A DNA stretch of 64,000 nt from NCBI RefSeq assembly GCF_002209555.1, contig NZ_NJIF01000003.1, positions 620,001-684,000 of the forward strand, read 5' to 3'. The notes under the pieces were generated by a model, which worked only from the letters and a program-made list of their open reading frames with translations, had not been told where the DNA came from and did not search any database. Positions within the stretch are counted from its first letter, which is position 1. Each line of letters begins with the position of its first letter. The translations under genes were made by a program, and so were the position numbers. Origin of the DNA: Achromobacter insolitus. Lineage in GTDB: Bacteria > Pseudomonadota > Gammaproteobacteria > Burkholderiales > Burkholderiaceae_B. Positions 45,053 to 53,372 of this stretch are shown one piece after another.

Positions 45053-45830
45053 AGACGGCACGCCGGCCGCCGCGTCCGCCACGGGCCTCGGCCCGGGCAC
45101 GCGGCGGCTGACGGCGCGGCCGGCTTATCCTGCCCCACCGCAACCGGTGGCCCAAGCCCTGCCGCGGCATTCACCCGCGGTCGGTGGACTGGTGCCTTTT
45201 TCCACGGTGGACTGGCCCGGCCAACTGGCCGCGGTGGTTTTCATCGCGGGCTGCCCCTGGCGCTGCCACTACTGCCACAACGTCGAACTGCAGACCCGCG
45301 CCGCCCGCTACGACTGGCGCGAAACGCGCGCCTTCCTGGAAACGCGCCAGGGCCTGCTCGATGCCATCGTATTCTCGGGCGGCGAACCATTGAGCGAACC
45401 GCGCCTGCCGCAAATGATCCGCGACGTCAGGCGCATGGGTTACCGGGTCGGTCTGCATACCGCGGGCATTTATCCGCTACGCCTGGCCGACGTGTTGCGC
45501 CATCTGGATTGGGTCGGCCTGGACATCAAGGCGGATGCCGAAGGCTATGACGACATCACCGGCCGGCGCGACTCCCAACGCCCAGCGCATGCCTGCCTGG
45601 CGCAACTGTTGTCGGCCGGCATCGACTTCGAGTGCCGCATCACCTGGCATCCCGACTGGCTGGACGAAACGCGGCTGCTGGCGCTCGCGCGCGAACTCGC
45701 CCGCCGTGGCGTGCGCCGCTTTGCTGTGCAGGGCGCGCGCCGTTCGCCCGACGCGCCGCCGGTACGCGCGCTGGGCGCGCCTGCCCTGGCACTGCTGATG
45801 CAATGGTTCGAAGAGTTCGCCTACCGCTGA
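45018..45830 (+). CDS. nrdG: Anaerobic ribonucleotide reductase activating protein (radical SAM)
   Basis: This 270-aa radical-SAM enzyme generates the glycyl radical on NrdD. The cluster-binding cysteines are C79, C83 and C86 in AGCPWRCHYCHN, followed by the SAM motif IVFSGGEPLSEPRL and LDWVGLDIKADAEGYD. The first 55 residues form an Ala/Pro-rich extension not needed for the fold. The start at 45018 lies inside the preceding small gene and has only a weak AAGG, so a later non-ATG start cannot be excluded. Overlap with the radical-domain gene implies coupled translation of activase and target. Confidence 0.9.
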   Translation: MNAVSSSNAAPEDGTPAAASATGLGPGTRRLTARPAYPAPPQPVAQALPRHSPAVGGLVPFSTVDWPGQLAAVVFIAGCPWRCHYCHNVELQTRAARYDWRETRAFLETRQGLLDAIVFSGGEPLSEPRLPQMIRDVRRMGYRVGLHTAGIYPLRLADVLRHLDWVGLDIKADAEGYDDITGRRDSQRPAHACLAQLLSAGIDFECRITWHPDWLDETRLLALARELARRGVRRFAVQGARRSPDAPPVRALGAPALALLMQWFEEFAYR

Positions 45831-45831
45831 G

Positions 45832-45859
45832 CGAGGTTCTGTCTCCGAGGTTCTGTCTC
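45832..45859 (+). repeat. Tandem 14-bp repeat after nrdG
   Basis: CGAGGTTCTGTCTC occurs twice head to tail directly after the nrdG stop codon. The 102-bp gap to the next gene holds nothing else recognisable. Confidence 0.6.
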
Positions 45860-45933
45860 GCTTGATCCTGCGCAAGGCAACCCCCTCCCCCTTGCTCTAG
45901 CCTCTGTCCACTTGAAAAGAGGAAAGACTCATC

Positions 45934-47091
45934 ATGACGTGGTTCAAATCACTCACCCTCGCCGGACGCGAATTGCTGCCCATCATCCAGGGCGGCATGG
46001 GCGTCGGCGTATCCGCCCATCGCCTGGCCGGCGCGGTCGCCAGCCAGAACGCCATGGGCACCATCGCCAGTGTGGATTTGCGCCACCACCACCCCGATCT
46101 GCTGGAAAAAACCGAACGCTGCCATGACCGCGACCTGATCGACAGCGCCAACCAGGTCGCGCTCGACCGCGAAGTCCGCGCCGCGCTGGAAACGGCGCAA
46201 GGCCGCGGCCTGGTGGCCGTGAACGTCATGAAAGCAGTGCGCGACCATCCCGCCCTGGTACGCCAGGCCTGCGAAAGCGGCGCCCAGGCCATCGTCATGG
46301 GCGCGGGCCTGCCGCTGGACCTGCCCGAGATGACGGCCGACTACCCGAAGGTGGCGCTGGTGCCCATTCTGTCCGAGGCGCGCGGCGTGGCCGTGGTGCT
46401 GAAAAAGTGGATGAAGAAGGGCCGCATGGCCGACGCCGTCGTGATCGAACATCCAGGCTACGCCGGCGGTCACCTTGGTGCGGCGCGGCTGGACGACATC
46501 CACAGCGAACGCTTCGACTTTCAGCGCGTGCTGGCCGATTGCCACACCCTCTTCCAGGAACTGGCGCTGGGCGCCGACGCGCCGCGCCTGATCGTGGCCG
46601 GCGGCGTGGGCAGCCACGAGCAGGTGCGCCATTGGCTGGCCAACGGCGCCGACGGCGTGCAAGTAGGCACGGCCTTTGCGGTCACCAACGAAGGCGACGC
46701 CCATGAGAACTTCAAGCGGGTGCTGATCGACGCAGATCCGGACAAGCTGGCCGAATTCACCAGCGTGGCGGGCCTGCCCGCCCGTGCCGTGCAGACGCCT
46801 TGGCTGACCCGCTACCTGCGCCAGGAAAAAACCTTGCAAGCCAACACCCGCTGCGACGCCCGGCGCTGCAGCCAGCGCATGGACTGCCTGACGCAATGCG
46901 GTCTGCGCGATGGCCTCTCGCGCTTTGGACAGTTCTGCATCGACCTGAAGCTTGCAGCCGCGATGCGCGGTGAAGTCAGCCGCGGCCTGTTCTTCCGCGG
47001 CGCCTCGAAGCTGCCCTTTGGCAATGCCATGCGCTCGGTGCGCGAACTGATGGACTACCTGCTGCACGGCAAGATGCCCGCCGCCGCCTGA
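45934..47091 (+). CDS. Nitronate monooxygenase family flavoprotein
   Basis: This 385-aa FMN-dependent TIM-barrel protein of the nitronate monooxygenase (2-nitropropane dioxygenase) family would oxidise alkyl nitronates. FMN-binding and active-site landmarks are PIIQGGMGVGVSAHRLAGAV, VNVMKAVRD, VIEHPGYAGGHLGAARLDDI (putative catalytic His) and LIVAGGVGSHEQVRHWLANG with ADGVQVGTAFAVTNEGD. The C-terminal third contains several cysteines (NTRCDARRCSQRMDCLTQCG), atypical for simple enzymes of this family and possibly a metal or cluster site. It is a single-gene unit upstream of a TetR gene. Confidence 0.87.
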   Translation: MTWFKSLTLAGRELLPIIQGGMGVGVSAHRLAGAVASQNAMGTIASVDLRHHHPDLLEKTERCHDRDLIDSANQVALDREVRAALETAQGRGLVAVNVMKAVRDHPALVRQACESGAQAIVMGAGLPLDLPEMTADYPKVALVPILSEARGVAVVLKKWMKKGRMADAVVIEHPGYAGGHLGAARLDDIHSERFDFQRVLADCHTLFQELALGADAPRLIVAGGVGSHEQVRHWLANGADGVQVGTAFAVTNEGDAHENFKRVLIDADPDKLAEFTSVAGLPARAVQTPWLTRYLRQEKTLQANTRCDARRCSQRMDCLTQCGLRDGLSRFGQFCIDLKLAAAMRGEVSRGLFFRGASKLPFGNAMRSVRELMDYLLHGKMPAAA

Positions 47092-47132
47092 GCACGACAG
47101 GCGGCTCTAGCCCTTGGAGAGGGCCTTTCCAA

Positions 47133-47172
47133 ATAATTGCACGTCGTCTATTATTGGACATCGTTCAATTAT
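47133..47172. promoter_or_regulatory. Promoter and inverted repeat upstream of the TetR gene
   Basis: ATAATTG (47133-47139) and CAATTAT (47166-47172) are perfect inverted arms, and the similarity continues inward (TTGCACGTCGT against ACATCGTTCAA). A TATTAT at 47149-47154 between the arms could be the -10. This fits autoregulation by the adjacent TetR protein. Confidence 0.5.
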
Positions 47173-47175
47173 TTA

Positions 47176-47832
47176 ATGGCCATGGATTCTTCGCCCTCCC
47201 TCCAATCCGAGTCCGCGACGCCCGAAACCGGACGCCGCGAACGCAAACGCCAGCAGACCCTGGATCACCTGGCGCAAACCGCCTGGCGCCTGTTCGAAAC
47301 CCTGGGATATGACGTCGTCACCATGGAACAGATCGCCGCGCAGGCGGACGTATCCAAGGGGACGCTGTACAACCACTTTCCCGTCAAGGAAGCCCTGCTT
47401 GCCCACCGCTTCCATGGCGAGCTGGCCGCCAGCATCCACGATCTGCAGCCAGCGCTGCAAAGCCTGCCTACACTCGCGCGCCGCCTGACGCGAATACTGC
47501 ATGCGTCGGCCCATTGGTCCGAATCTCACCGCGCATATCTGGGTCCCTATCTGCGCTACCGGCTGACCACGCTGCAGCCCGGCGCGCACGACGACGGCCG
47601 CTATCCGCGCAGCGGCATGCAAGCGCTGTTCACCGCCCTGATCGCGGACGCGCAGGCCGCGGGCCAGGCGCGAACGGACCTGGCGGCCGATCAACTGGCC
47701 CATCAGCTGCAGTTCCTGTACTTGGGCGCGATGCTGCGCTGGCTGGACCTGCCACGCACCAGTCTCAAGGCGGAATTCGACGCTGCCGTCAGCCTCTTCG
47801 TGCACGGCGTGGACCCAGGAGCCGCGGCATGA
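47176..47832 (+). CDS. TetR-family regulator of the dikinase
   Basis: This 218-aa regulator has a clear TetR helix-turn-helix at about residues 25-72 (AQTAWRLFETLGYDVVTMEQ, then AAQADVSKGTLYNHFPVKE) and a helical ligand domain. I start it at the ATG at 47176, because the longer reading from 47137 runs through the promoter palindrome. Its stop overlaps the next gene's start as ATGA, so regulator and PEP-synthase-like enzyme are co-transcribed. That arrangement is common for drug-responsive repressors. Confidence 0.88.
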   Translation: MAMDSSPSLQSESATPETGRRERKRQQTLDHLAQTAWRLFETLGYDVVTMEQIAAQADVSKGTLYNHFPVKEALLAHRFHGELAASIHDLQPALQSLPTLARRLTRILHASAHWSESHRAYLGPYLRYRLTTLQPGAHDDGRYPRSGMQALFTALIADAQAAGQARTDLAADQLAHQLQFLYLGAMLRWLDLPRTSLKAEFDAAVSLFVHGVDPGAAA

Positions 47833-50387
47833 ACGCCGCCGTGCTGGACTGGGCCGCCGCAGCCCAGGCGGGTCCCCAGGCCGCGGGCGGCAAGGGCTGG
47901 CAACTGGGCCGCATGGCGCAGCTGGGCGTGCCGGTGCCCAACGGCTTCGTGTTGCCCGCCCAATTCAGTCTCGCTCGTGAACCGGGGCAGCCCTTGCCGC
48001 CCGCCGCCGCCCAGGCCCTGCGCGACGAACTGGCCGCGCGCGGCTGGCTCGAACGGCCGCTGGCCTTGCGTTCATCCGCGCCCCAGGAAGACTCCGCGGG
48101 CGCGTCGTTCGCGGGGATCCATCTTTCCTGCCTGAACGTGCGCGGCGCGGATGCCGCGATCGACGCCGCCCGCCAGATCTGGGATTCTCAATGGACGCCG
48201 CAGGCCTGCGCCTACCGGGAAAAGCTGGGGCTGGAAGCCGCTGGCATGGCGGTGGTGATCATGCCTCTGCTCGATGCGGTCGCATCGGGCATCGCCTTCA
48301 CCATCGACCCCGTCTCGGGACGACATGACGAGATGGTCATCCATGCCAACTGGGGACTGGGCGAATCGCTCGTCGGCGGCGAAGCGCAAGGCGATGAGTA
48401 TCGTCTGCGCGAAGACTACCTGCGCCAGGCATGGCCGCTGGTCGAGCAGCGCATCGGCGCCAAGCGCCACGCCAGTCAGCCTGCCGGCGATTCAGGCACG
48501 CTGCTCGCCCCCACGCCGGCCGCGCGGGCGGCCCAGCCCGTATTGACCGGCGCCCAGGCCGAAGCCCTGGGCGACATCGTGCGCGACGCGGCGCGAGCGC
48601 TGGACTATGCCGGCGGCGGCCATGACGTCGAATGGGTCTGGGACGGACGGCGCTTCTGGATCGTGCAGGCCCGGCCCGTCACCATGGCGGCGCGCTACAC
48701 CTATCCCGCGCTGCGCACCCAGCCAGCCTACTGGTCACGCGGCAATACCCGCGAAGTCCTGCCCCAGGCCATGTCGGCGCTGGAATGGGACACGGGCCGC
48801 GTCATGGCGCAGCGCATGCTGACCACAGGCTTCGAACTCAGCGGCTACTCCACCCTGCCCGGCGTGCAACTGGCGGCGTTGTTCCAGGGCCGGGTGTACC
48901 TGGATGCCTCCGTCATCCAATGGGTGGGCTACGACGCGCTGGGCGTATCGCCATCCGCCATGAATGCCCTGCTGGGCGGTCCCCAACCCGAGATCGCGGT
49001 GCCGCCCAAGACGTTTCCGCAAAGCCTGCGGCATGGTTTGCGCATCCTGCGCTACCTGCGGCGCGCGGCCCCGTTGCGCAAGCGGGCGGAGCGCGATCTG
49101 CCGCGGCTGTTCGCTCGCGCCCAGGCTTGGCTGGACGCAACCCCGCCCGCATCCAACGCCGAGCTGGGCGCCCGTTTGCGGGAACAGTTCCACACGGTGC
49201 TGGCAGCGGACGAACTGTTCTTCCTGCAAGGGTCGGGCGGCGGCGCGTTGCATAAGCTGCTTGAGCTGGTGGAGAAAGCCTGCCCGGGCGAAGGCCATGC
49301 GCTCACGGCAGCGCTGATGGCTGGCGGCACGCCCAGCGTAACCGCGGCGCAAAGCTACGCTTTGATGGCGCTGGCCGGGCTTGCCGCCGCCGACGCGCGG
49401 GTGCTGGACTGGCTGCGCGATCCGGGACGCGACAGCGCCGCCTGGCAGAGCGTCTTGCCACAAGACAGTCCGTTCAAGCCAGCCTTTGCGGACTTTCTGC
49501 GCCACTATGGTCACCGCGCCGTTTATGAAACCTATCTGCGCAATGCACGCTGGCGCGAGGATCCCGGCTATCTGCTGGACACCGTGCTTCAGTTGACGGA
49601 CACCGACCTTGCCGCGCTGCGCGTCCGGCAGGACAGCGCGGCCAGCCAGGCCGCGCGGCGCCTGCGCAAGGCATTGCCATTCTGGCAGCGCCCGCTGGTC
49701 GCCCGGCTGCTCGCGGCTGCCCGTCTCGAAGGCACGCAACGCGAGGCCGCGCGCAGCGTGCTGGTGGCCTACCTGGCCGCGGCGCGCAAGAGCGCCCTGG
49801 CCCTGGGCCGGCGCTACACACGGCCGGACGGATTGGCTGCCGCCGACGACATCTTCCATCTGACTGCCGCCGAACTCTTCGCGCTGGCCGACGGCAAGCT
49901 GGCGCCCGCCGCTGCGGGCCGGCGCGCCACCCTGCGCCGCGCGCAGCTGGAGTCCTGGGCTGCAACCCCGGACCAGGACGTGATCGCCGAATACGCCGAA
50001 AGCAGCGCAGCCGCGCCGGCGTCCCCAGTCTCTGCCCACGCCGGCGCCGCCGAAACCTGGCGCGGCACGCCCGCAGCAGGTGGCCATGCACGGGCAAGCG
50101 CCTTTGTTGCCCGCACGCCGTCCGAGGGCTTGGCCATGCCGGCGGGCGGCATCCTCGTCACCGCATCCACCGACCCGGCCTGGACACCGCTGTTCCTGCG
50201 CGCCGGCGCCCTGGTCATGGAGGCAGGCGGCTACCTGTCGCATGGCGCCATCGTGGCGCGCGAATTCGGCATTCCGGCCGTCGTCAATGTGCAGGGCGTC
50301 ATGCGGCAGGTCGCGACGGGCGATGTCCTGGACGTGGAGGCGTCCCGCGGCCTGGTGCGGCGGCTGGCGCGCGCATCCGACGCCTAA
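47829..50387 (+). CDS. PEP-synthase-like dikinase, rifampin-phosphotransferase architecture
   Basis: This 852-aa cytoplasmic enzyme starts at the ATG at 47829. The N-terminal ATP-grasp (pyruvate/PEP-binding) domain spans about residues 1-290, with GGKGWQLGRMAQLGVPVPNG, ALRSSAPQEDSAGASFAGIH and HANWGLGESLVGGEAQGDEY. A long helical middle follows. The swivelling phosphohistidine domain is at the very end (GGYLSHGAIVAREFGIPAV, H805). True PEP synthase has its histidine in the middle and a C-terminal TIM barrel, which is absent here. The order ATP-grasp, middle, His domain and a length near 860 match rifampin phosphotransferase. Phosphorylation of an antibiotic or other small molecule is inferred. 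Confidence 0.85.
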   Translation: MNAAVLDWAAAAQAGPQAAGGKGWQLGRMAQLGVPVPNGFVLPAQFSLAREPGQPLPPAAAQALRDELAARGWLERPLALRSSAPQEDSAGASFAGIHLSCLNVRGADAAIDAARQIWDSQWTPQACAYREKLGLEAAGMAVVIMPLLDAVASGIAFTIDPVSGRHDEMVIHANWGLGESLVGGEAQGDEYRLREDYLRQAWPLVEQRIGAKRHASQPAGDSGTLLAPTPAARAAQPVLTGAQAEALGDIVRDAARALDYAGGGHDVEWVWDGRRFWIVQARPVTMAARYTYPALRTQPAYWSRGNTREVLPQAMSALEWDTGRVMAQRMLTTGFELSGYSTLPGVQLAALFQGRVYLDASVIQWVGYDALGVSPSAMNALLGGPQPEIAVPPKTFPQSLRHGLRILRYLRRAAPLRKRAERDLPRLFARAQAWLDATPPASNAELGARLREQFHTVLAADELFFLQGSGGGALHKLLELVEKACPGEGHALTAALMAGGTPSVTAAQSYALMALAGLAAADARVLDWLRDPGRDSAAWQSVLPQDSPFKPAFADFLRHYGHRAVYETYLRNARWREDPGYLLDTVLQLTDTDLAALRVRQDSAASQAARRLRKALPFWQRPLVARLLAAARLEGTQREAARSVLVAYLAAARKSALALGRRYTRPDGLAAADDIFHLTAAELFALADGKLAPAAAGRRATLRRAQLESWAATPDQDVIAEYAESSAAAPASPVSAHAGAAETWRGTPAAGGHARASAFVARTPSEGLAMPAGGILVTASTDPAWTPLFLRAGALVMEAGGYLSHGAIVAREFGIPAVVNVQGVMRQVATGDVLDVEASRGLVRRLARASDA

Positions 50388-51856
50388 CGCGCCGCTGTCA
50401 GGTCGAACTGAAAGACGGCGCCCGACCCGGCGCGATCCACCAGCCTGATCTCGCTATGGTGCAGCTGCAAAATGCGCTGCACGATCACCAGCCCCAGGCC
50501 CCCGCCATCGCCCGGCCCCCGGTTCAAGGCGCTGGCCCGCGTGAACAAACCGGCGCGCAGCGCCTGCGGTATCCCCTCCCCGGTATCGCTGACCTGCACC
50601 TGCACGAGATTCTGCGCGGTGCCCAAACGCAGTTCGATCAGGCCGCCGGGCGGACTGTGGCGTATGGCGTTGTCCAGCAGGTTGGTCAGCACGCGCTCGA
50701 TCAGGCCCAGGTCCGCGCGCACGGGCGGCAGTTCCTGCGGAATGTCGGTGGTCAAGCGCTGCTGGCGCGCCTCGGCCGCCAGTTCGAACTTCTGGATCAC
50801 GTCCTGGACCAGTTCCGGCAGCGAGAAGGTTTCGGGCTCCAGCCGCACCAGGCCGGACTCCAGCCGCGCCAGTTCGAAGAGTTCCTGCGCCAGGCGGCCC
50901 ACCTTGCGGCTTTGCGCCAGCGCGATGTCCAGGTAGCGGCGGCGCTCCCCGGCGTCCAGCGTTTCATCCTTCAGCCTCAGGGTTTCCAGATAGCCATGCA
51001 GGGAGGTCAACGGGGTGCGCAGATCGTGCGAGATGTTGGCGACCAGGTCGCGCCGCTGCTGGTCCTGCCGGGTCAGTTCGCGCCACTGATCCGATATGCG
51101 CTTGCCCATCTGCACAAAGCTGCGCCTCAGCACCGCGATTTCGTCGCCATTGCGGTCCGAGGCGTCGCCGGGGCGCTCCAACGCGGCCAGGGCCTGCCCA
51201 TCGTCGCCGTCGAAGGCGCGCACGGCCCGCGTCAGGCCGCGCAGCGGGCGCGTGATCAGCGCAAAGGCCGCCAGCCCCGCCACCAGCCCCAGCAGCGCTA
51301 CCAGCGCGATGGACCACAGGGTCGTGCGCAAGACGGAACTGCGCGACACCGCCATCGCCAGCGCGTCATGCGCCTGCCCTTGCAAAACCACGTAGACGTA
51401 GCCCTTTTCCTGCCCGCCCACGCGTACCGGCGCCGCGCTGAACACCTTTTGCGCGTCCAGGCTGCGCGGATCGTCGCCCGTGATGGGCAGCATCTCGCCC
51501 GCCAGCAGACGCTTGACGGGCCCCAGGTCGACGCGGTCCCGCTTGATCTGGCCAGGCGGGGCGGCGTCGCCCACGATGCGGCCGTCGTTGGACAGCAGGT
51601 AGACCTCCACCGCCGGGTTCACGGCCATCAGCATGTCAAACAGCGAACGCACCGCATCGGGCTTCCAGCCCTTGGTGTCCATCAATTCGTTGGCGCCGGC
51701 GATATGCTGGGCCAGCCCGCTGGACAGACGCTGGACCACTTCCTGCTCGTAGCGGGAATTGGCGGCGATCTGCAGCCAGGCCGAAGCGCCGCAGCAGGCC
51801 AGCAGCAGCAAGGCGAACACGGCCGACAGCCGCTGGGTAAGCGTGAACCGCTTCAT
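50384..51856 (-). CDS. Membrane sensor histidine kinase
   Basis: This 490-aa inner-membrane kinase has helices at about residues 11-31 and 178-201 flanking a periplasmic sensor of about 145 residues. A HAMP segment follows (RPLRGLTRAVRAFDGDD), then the H-box LVANISHDLRTPLTSLHGYL (H277). The ATP-binding N, G1 and G2 motifs are ERVLTNLLDNAIRHSPPGG, VSDTGEGIP and GDGGGLGLVIVQRIL. It is coupled by ATGA to the response-regulator gene and divergent from the methionine-sulfoxide repair cluster, recalling HprSR next to msrPQ in E. coli. Its 3' end overlaps the convergent dikinase gene by 4 bp. Confidence 0.93.
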   Translation of the reverse strand: MKRFTLTQRLSAVFALLLLACCGASAWLQIAANSRYEQEVVQRLSSGLAQHIAGANELMDTKGWKPDAVRSLFDMLMAVNPAVEVYLLSNDGRIVGDAAPPGQIKRDRVDLGPVKRLLAGEMLPITGDDPRSLDAQKVFSAAPVRVGGQEKGYVYVVLQGQAHDALAMAVSRSSVLRTTLWSIALVALLGLVAGLAAFALITRPLRGLTRAVRAFDGDDGQALAALERPGDASDRNGDEIAVLRRSFVQMGKRISDQWRELTRQDQQRRDLVANISHDLRTPLTSLHGYLETLRLKDETLDAGERRRYLDIALAQSRKVGRLAQELFELARLESGLVRLEPETFSLPELVQDVIQKFELAAEARQQRLTTDIPQELPPVRADLGLIERVLTNLLDNAIRHSPPGGLIELRLGTAQNLVQVQVSDTGEGIPQALRAGLFTRASALNRGPGDGGGLGLVIVQRILQLHHSEIRLVDRAGSGAVFQFDLTAAR

Positions 51857-52581
51857 GATGCGCCTCCCGGGGCGCCAGGCGTTGCAGCGAATTTATAGCC
51901 TTTGCCCCACACCGTCAGGATGCGCCGCGGATCGGACGGGTCCGTCTCGATCTTGGTGCGCAGGCGGTTGATGTGCGTGTTGACCGTGTGTTCATAGCCT
52001 TCGTGCTGGTAGCCCCATACGTGGTTCAGCAAATCCATGCGCGAAAAAACCTTGTCCGGATGCCGGGCAAAGAAGTGCAGCAGGTCGAACTCGCGCGGCG
52101 TCAGGTCCAACCTGCGGCCGTCGACCTCGGCCGTGCGGGCCACCGGGTCGATGGACACGCCGTGCAGGGACAGGCTGCCGGCGTCGATCCGCGCATTGCG
52201 TTCCAGCGCCTCGCTGCGGCGCAAAAGCGCCCGCACCCGCGCCACCAGTTCCAACATGGAGAACGGCTTGGCCAGGTAGTCGTCCGCGCCCAGCTCCAGC
52301 CCCAGGATGCGGTGCACCTCGCTGGATCGCGCGCTGGTGATGATGATGGGCGTATAGCGCGCCATGGCGCGTGCGCGCTTGCAGATCTCAAGGCCGTCGA
52401 CGCCCGGCAGCATCAGGTCCAGCACCAGCGCGTCCCAGCTGCCTTCCTCCAGCCGCCGCATGCCTTCGTTGCCGTCCGCGGCATGCTCGACGGCATAGCC
52501 TTCGTCCCGCAGGTGCAAACGCAGCAATTCCGCGATGTGGGCGTCGTCTTCGACGATGAGTACGCGTCGTGGCGTGTCCAT
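51853..52581 (-). CDS. OmpR-family response regulator
   Basis: This 242-aa regulator has a receiver domain with acidic pocket EDD (11-13), phospho-acceptor D55 in LVLDLMLPGVDG, T82 and K105. A C-terminal OmpR/PhoB winged helix follows (LDLTPREFDLLHFFARHPDK, VWGYQHEGYEHTVNTHINRL, TVWGKGYKF). It is the promoter-proximal gene of the two-component pair and lies 148 bp from the divergent cytochrome b gene, so control of the Msr cluster is likely. Confidence 0.94.
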   Translation of the reverse strand: MDTPRRVLIVEDDAHIAELLRLHLRDEGYAVEHAADGNEGMRRLEEGSWDALVLDLMLPGVDGLEICKRARAMARYTPIIITSARSSEVHRILGLELGADDYLAKPFSMLELVARVRALLRRSEALERNARIDAGSLSLHGVSIDPVARTAEVDGRRLDLTPREFDLLHFFARHPDKVFSRMDLLNHVWGYQHEGYEHTVNTHINRLRTKIETDPSDPRRILTVWGKGYKFAATPGAPGGAS

Positions 52582-52729
52582 GGGAGGGAAACTCTATAGA
52601 GGGGCGATGCGCCTATTGTCGCCAATCCGCGCCCCGGAGTTATCACAATTAATTTAAGTTTGCGTGAGGACTTCGGTATGGGCCCCAGGGAAGAATGGCC
52701 CCAACGACAACAAGCCCTGGAGTCCCGCC

Positions 52730-53362
52730 ATGCAGGCTACCCCCGCAAGCCCTGACGCGCCGCCCGTCCTGTCGGCGGACACTCCCATCCACCCGGGCTG
52801 GCTGCGCGTCATGCACTGGCTCAATGCCCTGGCCGTGGTGGTCATGGTCATGAGCGGCTGGCGCATCTATAACGCTTCGCCCTTGTTCGATTTCGTATTT
52901 CCCAAAGAGATCACGCTTGGGGGCTGGCTGGGAGGCGCCCTGCAATGGCATTTCGCCGGCATGTGGTTGCTGTTTTTCAACGGCCTCCTGTATATGGCGA
53001 TGAACCTCGCCACCGGCCGCCTGTGGCGCAAGTTCTTTCCGCTGAGCGCCCGCGGCATGGCTGCCGACCTGGGCGCGGCGCTGCGCGGCCGGCTGTCCCA
53101 CGCCGACCCCCGCCGCTACAACCACGTGCAGCGCTTGGCCTATCTCTTCGTCATGGCCGATATCGCGGTCCTGGTGCTGTCGGGATTGGTGCTCTGGAAG
53201 TCGGTGCAGTTCGACTTGTTGCGCGAACTGATGGGCGGGTATGAGGCCGCGCGCCGCGTGCATTTCATCGCCATGGCCTTGCTGACGGCATTCGTGGCGA
53301 TCCATCTGGTGATGGTGACCCTGGTGCCACGCAGCCTGGTCGCCATGATCCGCGGCAAATAA
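52730..53362 (+). CDS. Cytochrome b561-type membrane protein
   Basis: This 210-aa di-heme cytochrome b protein has four membrane helices and starts at the ATG at 52730 with TGGAG upstream. Possible heme-ligand histidines are in WLRVMHWLNALAVVVMVMSG, ALQWHFAGMWLLFFNGLLY, RRVHFIAMALLTAFVAIHLV and NHVQRLAYLFV. It directly precedes the molybdoenzyme gene (10-bp gap). By analogy with the YedZ/MsrQ-YedY/MsrP pair it should pass quinol electrons to that enzyme, but it is of the b561 rather than the MsrQ family. Confidence 0.87.
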   Translation: MQATPASPDAPPVLSADTPIHPGWLRVMHWLNALAVVVMVMSGWRIYNASPLFDFVFPKEITLGGWLGGALQWHFAGMWLLFFNGLLYMAMNLATGRLWRKFFPLSARGMAADLGAALRGRLSHADPRRYNHVQRLAYLFVMADIAVLVLSGLVLWKSVQFDLLRELMGGYEAARRVHFIAMALLTAFVAIHLVMVTLVPRSLVAMIRGK

Positions 53363-53372
53363 GGAGCCACTC

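Noticed and set aside
45832-45859. Relation of the 14-bp tandem repeat to the 161-bp element
   Set aside because: Both contain a GAGACA/TGTCTC core, but the similarity is too short to call them the same family.
47514-47828. Longer start for the dikinase
   Set aside because: The upstream part overlaps the TetR gene in another frame and has coding-like signal only in the TetR frame.
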